Positions 60,248 to 64,000 of a DNA stretch of 64,000 nucleotides are shown in pieces. A model generated the notes under the pieces. It saw only the letters and a program-made list of their open reading frames with translations. It searched no databases and had not been told where the DNA came from. Position 1 is the first letter of the stretch. Each line of letters starts with the position of its first letter. The stretch spans positions 1-64,000 of the forward strand of contig CAVWXY010000001.1 of the NCBI GenBank assembly GCA_963758945.1, read 5' to 3'. This DNA is from VAZQ01 sp963758945 (GTDB taxonomy: Bacteria > Pseudomonadota > Alphaproteobacteria > Rhizobiales > Xanthobacteraceae). The position numbers were made by a program, and so were the translations under genes.

Positions 60248-62668
60248 GTGCGCAACTACCAGGGCATCGGCGCGCCGCTGCGTCGGGTGGAGGATCATCG
60301 TCTGCTGACCGGCCGCGGGCGCTTCGTGGCCGACATCGCGCTGCCCGGCGCGCTTGTCTGCGTGATCCTGCGTTCGCCCCATGCACATGCCCGTATTCGA
60401 GCGATCGACGCGTCGGCCGCGCAGGCCGCGCCGGGCGTCGTAGCGGTGTTCACCGGGGCGGACATGGCGGCGGACGGAATGGCGCCGATGCGGCCGTTGT
60501 GGGCGATCCGTTCCCGCGACGGCTCGCCGATGGCCGAGCCCCCGCGCTTTGCGTTGGCGCGCGAGACCGTGCGCCACGTCGGCGAGCCGGTCGCGGCGGT
60601 GATCGCCGAGATTCCGGCGCAGGCGGCGGATGCGGCCGAGCGCATCGAGATCGATTATCAACCGCTGCCCGCCGTCACCGACGCCCGCGCGGCCCAGGCG
60701 CCCGGTGCGCCGCAGCTGCACACGTCCGCCCCTGGCAATGTCTGCTTTCGCTGGGCGCGCGGCGACGAAGCCGCGGTGCAGGCGGCGTTACGCTCCGCCG
60801 CGCACGTGGTCGCCATCGACGTGGTCAACAACCGGCTGGTCGGCGCGGCGATCGAGCCGCGCGCCGTCATCGGCGCAGCCGATCCCGAGGGCAAGCTCAC
60901 CCTCTATACCTCCACGCAGGCACCGCACCACATCCGCCGCCAGGTGACGGAGCAGCTCGGAATTCCCGAAAGCGCGCTGCGCATCGTCTCGCCCGACGTG
61001 GGCGGCGGCTTCGGCTACAAGGGCAAGCTCTACCCGGAGGAGAGCATCATCGCGTGGGCGGCGCGCCGGCTCGATCGCCCCGTGCGCTGGGTCGCCACCC
61101 GGGCAGAGAGCTTCCTCGCCGACAACCAGGCGCGCGATCACTTGACGCATGCCGAGCTCGCGCTCGATGCCGACGGACATTTCCTCGCGCTGCATGTTGC
61201 AACCTTTGCCAATCTCGGCGCCTATGTCTCGACCTTCGGCGCCGCCATCCCGAGCGCGATCTACAGCGCGCTGTTCGCGGGCGGCTACCGTACGCCGGCG
61301 ATCTTCGTCGAGGTGACGGGCGTCTTCACCAACACCACGCCGACGGACGCCTTCAGAGGCGCGGGACGACCGGAGGCCTGCTACGTGCTGGAGCGGCTTG
61401 CCGACATCGCGGCCGGGAGGCTCGGGCTCGACCGCGCCGAGATCCGGCGGCGCAATCTCATTCCGCCGGACGCGATGCCCTACAAGACGCCGATCGGCCC
61501 GACTTACGACTGCGGCGATTTCCCCAAAATCTTCGCGCGCGCGCTCGAGGTCGCCGACTATGGCCGTTTCGAGAAGCGTCGCGCCGAGGCCGCGAGGCGC
61601 GGGCGCCTGCGCGGCGTCGGCATGGCGTGCTACGTCGAGTCGTCGGGCGTCGCGCCGTCACGGTTCGCCGGCGCGCTCGGCGGCCGCGTCGGCTTCTACG
61701 AGGCGGCGTCGATTCGGGTCGAGCCCGACGGCGCCGTGCGCACCATGCTGGGCACCCACAATCACGGCCAGGGGCACGCCACCACGTTCGCGCAGATCCT
61801 GTCGTCGAAACTGGGCGTGCCCGTCGAAAAAGTCGAGGTCATCGAGGGCGACACCGACGCGGTTCCATACGGCACCGGCACCTTCGGATCGCGCTCGATC
61901 GCGGTGGGCGGCTGCGCGCTCGACCGGGCCGCCGACAAGGTCGTCGCCAAGGGCAAGCTGATCGCCGCCCACCTGCTCGAGGCGGCGGCGACCGACGTCG
62001 ATTTCGCCGACGGCGCGTTCGTCATCGCCGGTACCGATCGCCGCGTGTCGTTCGCCGAGGTCGCCCGCGCCGCCTACGTGCCGCACAACTTTCCGCTCGA
62101 GACCGTCGAGCCGGGCCTGCAGGAGACCGCGGTCTACGATCCGCCGAGCTTCGCCTTCAGCAACGGCGCCCATGTCTGCGAGCTCGAGATCGATCCCGAC
62201 ACTGGCCGCATCGAGATCGTCGGCTTCTGGGGCGTCGACGACGTCGGCACCGTGATCAATCCGATGATCGTCGAAGGCCAGATCCATGGCGGCCTCGCCC
62301 AGGGCCTCGGTCAGGCGCTGCTCGAGCGCTGCGCCTACGATGGCGCGGGCCAGCTCATCTCCGGCTCGTTCCTGGACTACGCCATCGCGCGCGCCGACGA
62401 CCTGCCGCTGTTCGTGACCGAGTGCGACGAAAGCCAGCCCTGCACGCACAATCCGCTCGGCGCCAAGGGCTGCGGCGAGGCCGGCTCGATCGGCGCACCG
62501 GCGGCGCTGGTCAGCGCCGCGCTCGACGCACTCGCCCCGCTCGGCGTCGCCGATCTCGAAATGCCGCTCACCTCCGAGCAGGTGTGGCGGCGGATCAGGC
62601 AGGCGCGTTCAGGCGCAGGAGCCGCGCCGCGTTCCGAAAGCAGATCATCTCCCGTTCCTGCTCGCTGA
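60248..62668 (+). CDS. Molybdenum hydroxylase large subunit (xanthine dehydrogenase/CoxL family)
   Basis: 806 residues from a GTG one base after the bicupin stop. Ald_Xan_dh_C domains: GIGAPLRRVEDHRLLTGRGR, ARETVRHVGEPVAAVIAEIP, DVGGGFGYKGKLYPEESIIA, TDAFRGAGRPEACYVLERLA, NHGQGHATTFAQILSSKLG and the base-catalyst Glu in GAKGCGEAGSIGAP. CoxL's AYxCSFR loop is absent, so not CO dehydrogenase. FAD and 2Fe-2S subunits are not in this window; they may lie beyond the right edge or elsewhere. Last 74 bases overlap the convergent amidohydrolase gene. Hydroxylates a (hetero)aromatic ring or an aldehyde. Confidence 0.9.
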   Translation: MRNYQGIGAPLRRVEDHRLLTGRGRFVADIALPGALVCVILRSPHAHARIRAIDASAAQAAPGVVAVFTGADMAADGMAPMRPLWAIRSRDGSPMAEPPRFALARETVRHVGEPVAAVIAEIPAQAADAAERIEIDYQPLPAVTDARAAQAPGAPQLHTSAPGNVCFRWARGDEAAVQAALRSAAHVVAIDVVNNRLVGAAIEPRAVIGAADPEGKLTLYTSTQAPHHIRRQVTEQLGIPESALRIVSPDVGGGFGYKGKLYPEESIIAWAARRLDRPVRWVATRAESFLADNQARDHLTHAELALDADGHFLALHVATFANLGAYVSTFGAAIPSAIYSALFAGGYRTPAIFVEVTGVFTNTTPTDAFRGAGRPEACYVLERLADIAAGRLGLDRAEIRRRNLIPPDAMPYKTPIGPTYDCGDFPKIFARALEVADYGRFEKRRAEAARRGRLRGVGMACYVESSGVAPSRFAGALGGRVGFYEAASIRVEPDGAVRTMLGTHNHGQGHATTFAQILSSKLGVPVEKVEVIEGDTDAVPYGTGTFGSRSIAVGGCALDRAADKVVAKGKLIAAHLLEAAATDVDFADGAFVIAGTDRRVSFAEVARAAYVPHNFPLETVEPGLQETAVYDPPSFAFSNGAHVCELEIDPDTGRIEIVGFWGVDDVGTVINPMIVEGQIHGGLAQGLGQALLERCAYDGAGQLISGSFLDYAIARADDLPLFVTECDESQPCTHNPLGAKGCGEAGSIGAPAALVSAALDALAPLGVADLEMPLTSEQVWRRIRQARSGAGAAPRSESRSSPVPAR

Positions 62669-63560
62669 TCGGCGCCGCCTCGATGAAGCGCGCGGCTTGT
62701 GCGCCGTCTTCCAACGGGTAGTCGACGGAGAACATGATTCGATCCGCCCCCAGCGCCTGCATTGCGCAGATGAGTGCCTCCGCCTGGCAAGTGCCCGCGG
62801 TGGTCGCGAAGAAATTGCGGCGAATGTATTCGGACGGCGGCCGTGCGAGCTCGACTTTCGGCCGGTAGATCTTGAAGCGGCTGTCGATGCGCCAAAGCAG
62901 GTAGGGCAGGGCCTCGCCCATGTGGCCGAGGATGATGTTGAGATCGGGAAAACGGTCGAACAGCCCGCTCAGAACGAGGCGCAGCGCATGGCCGCCGGTC
63001 TCCGCCGTCCAGCCCCACATCGACGCGGCCAAGCCGGGATAGTCCTCCAGCACGGGCGGACGAACGGGCATGTGGACGGGATGAAGGTAGACGGGAACGG
63101 CGAGCGCCTGGACCGTCTCCCAGAACGACAGGCAGGTCGCATCGTCGAGGTAGCGGCCGTTGGTGTGGCCGTTGATGAGCGCGCCCCTGAAACCGAGCTG
63201 CCGCACGCAGCGCTCGAGCTCGCGCGCGGCGGCATCGGGCTCCTGCATGGGCAGATGCGCGAACCCCGCATATCGAGTCGGATGCTTGGCGATCTCGGAG
63301 GCGAGAAAGTCGTTGGCCCGGCGTGCTTCGCTCACCGCCCTGGCATGGTCGCGCTCGGCCTGCACGCCGGGGGAGTTCAGCGACAGCACCGCGAGGTCGA
63401 TCCCGGCCTCGTCCATCGCGGCGAGCCGGAGCTCTGACAAATCCGGCAAACGCGCGCCGATCGCGCGCAGGAACCACGGCTCGAACAGATCTGCCCCGAT
63501 CTTGCCGGTATGCGGGAAGCCGTCGGTCCAGAAATGCTCTTCGAGCGCGATCTTGTTCAT
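62595..63560 (-). CDS. Amidohydrolase-2 family decarboxylase/hydrolase
   Basis: 321 residues from MNKIALEEHFWTDGFPHTGK. The EEHF start is typical of gamma-resorcylate and 2,3-dihydroxybenzoate decarboxylases. Further metal/active-site segments: AINGHTNGRYLDD-like GALINGHTNGRYLDDATCLS, VYLHPVHMPVRPPVLEDYPG, LNIILGHMGEALPYLLWRID and DRIMFSVDYPLEDG (terminal Asp). A zinc or Mn enzyme that removes CO2 from an ortho-hydroxylated acid. PicC of picolinate degradation belongs to the same family and acts just before a NicX-like dioxygenase, as would fit here. Confidence 0.87.
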   Translation of the reverse strand: MNKIALEEHFWTDGFPHTGKIGADLFEPWFLRAIGARLPDLSELRLAAMDEAGIDLAVLSLNSPGVQAERDHARAVSEARRANDFLASEIAKHPTRYAGFAHLPMQEPDAAARELERCVRQLGFRGALINGHTNGRYLDDATCLSFWETVQALAVPVYLHPVHMPVRPPVLEDYPGLAASMWGWTAETGGHALRLVLSGLFDRFPDLNIILGHMGEALPYLLWRIDSRFKIYRPKVELARPPSEYIRRNFFATTAGTCQAEALICAMQALGADRIMFSVDYPLEDGAQAARFIEAAPISEQEREMICFRNAARLLRLNAPA

Positions 63561-63612
63561 GTCGTTTCCCCGGCAGGGCGCGCCTTTCGCGTGCCGGTGA
63601 ACCTCGCGCTCG

Positions 63613-64000
63613 TCATGGCCGGCCGGCTTCGCCGGCGGGGGCGGCCGGCGCAACGGCCTCGAGATCCGCGCCAACGCGGCGCCGCAGCAGCCAGTAGGCG
63701 ACGATCGACCCGACCGGGATGCAGGCCAGCGCCGCCACCTCCTCGCTCGGATGCAGCAGCGCGAGCAGCGAAAACGCCGCGAGCAGCAATCGAATGCCTC
63801 GGTCCGCTGCCGCGCGGTCGGCGAAACGAGCCTGCAGGCTGAAGGTGATGCCGATGGTCGCGACCAGGATCAACGCCGCCGCCGTCAACTGGCTCAATCC
63901 GGGCTCGATCACGAGCTCGGGCCGCACGAACACGCCGGCCATCAGCGTGAACAACGACACGCAAATCTGCAGCGCCCGTCCGAGCGTCTCGTAGAACGAC
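63613..64000 (-). CDS. Membrane protein, C-terminal part (probable TRAP fused permease), runs off window
   Basis: The open frame continues past the right edge (SFYETLGRALQICVSLFTLM). About four hydrophobic helices: TAAALILVATIGITFSLQAR, GIRLLLAAFSLLALLHPSEE and CIPVGSIVAYWLLRRRVG. The layout resembles the C-terminus of TRAP 4TM/12TM fused permeases. An internal GTG at 63960 exists, but the uninterrupted upstream frame argues against it as the start. Family call is tentative. Confidence 0.55.
   Translation of the reverse strand, partial: SFYETLGRALQICVSLFTLMAGVFVRPELVIEPGLSQLTAAALILVATIGITFSLQARFADRAAADRGIRLLLAAFSLLALLHPSEEVAALACIPVGSIVAYWLLRRRVGADLEAVAPAAPAGEAGRP

Noticed and set aside
60248..62668. 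Carbon monoxide dehydrogenase CoxL
   Set aside because: The CoxL active-site loop (AYxCSFR) is absent; the protein belongs to the wider molybdenum hydroxylase family.

Overview
The window is GC-rich, and its gene content, codon usage and intergenic palindromic repeats suggest an alphaproteobacterium of the Hyphomicrobiales (Bradyrhizobium-like or a neighbouring family). This assignment is inferred from protein and repeat style; there is no rRNA or marker gene here. It splits into a mobile, decayed left third (about 1-23 kb) and an orderly catabolic and transport right part (about 23-64 kb).

Left third. 1-3.1 kb holds an IS3-type element (orfA/orfB) and an IS110-type transposase lying between two related IS3 3' ends. 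3.5-7 kb has a small ORF behind a perfect palindrome, an Ala/Lys/Glu-rich protein with a 98-residue internal duplication and an octad-repeat tail, and an ABC_sub_bind solute-binding protein. 7-11.4 kb is a small phage-like or satellite island: a primase-like N-terminal stub, an unknown lower-GC gene, four tightly packed small genes and a tyrosine integrase. 11.5-17.7 kb is a graveyard: truncated IS256 and IS66 transposases, a truncated esterase, a frameshifted SRPBCC gene, 3' fragments of one tRNA-Glu and two tRNA-Arg genes, a second tyrosine integrase and the decayed 3' end of a serine recombinase. 18.2-20.6 kb is a small intact module (RidA, quinone oxidoreductase, ArsR-type regulator). 20.7-22.8 kb holds two divergent HigBA toxin-antitoxin pairs in the spaces between three direct repeats of about 54-60 bp that end in GGCGCGCC(A).

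Right part. 23.1-26.4 kb is a large SAM-cyclase-AAA-TPR protein, with a broken paralogue just downstream. 26.9-32 kb: luciferase-like monooxygenase, DOPA-dioxygenase-like protein and an NMT1-type ABC importer. 32.5-36.4 kb: sulfotransferase, YciI protein, TetR regulator and FAD aromatic monooxygenase. 37.2-43.3 kb: multidomain rhodanese, cysteine-dioxygenase-like cupin and indolepyruvate oxidoreductase (iorA, iorB). 43.5-46.4 kb: TRAP importer. 46.5-54.5 kb: a coherent 2-aminobenzoyl-CoA (anthranilate) pathway with ligase, acyl-CoA dehydrogenase, enoyl-CoA hydratase, SDR, RidA and the fused monooxygenase/reductase, divergently arranged around two MarR-type palindromes. 54.6-63.6 kb: a second aromatic or N-heteroaromatic cluster with a NicX-like ring-opening dioxygenase, a sugar-type ABC importer, a gentisate-dioxygenase-like bicupin, a molybdenum hydroxylase large subunit and an amidohydrolase-2 decarboxylase. 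A membrane protein (probable TRAP fused permease C-terminus) runs off the right edge.

Together the right part looks like an importer-rich aromatic-acid catabolic block, perhaps for tryptophan-derived compounds (indolepyruvate, anthranilate, a picolinate-like pyridine acid). Several otherwise sound genes carry single-base frameshifts (SRPBCC, ABC binding protein, acyl-CoA dehydrogenase twice, MarR). Such clustering may reflect assembly error rather than gene death, so these calls should be read with that in mind.
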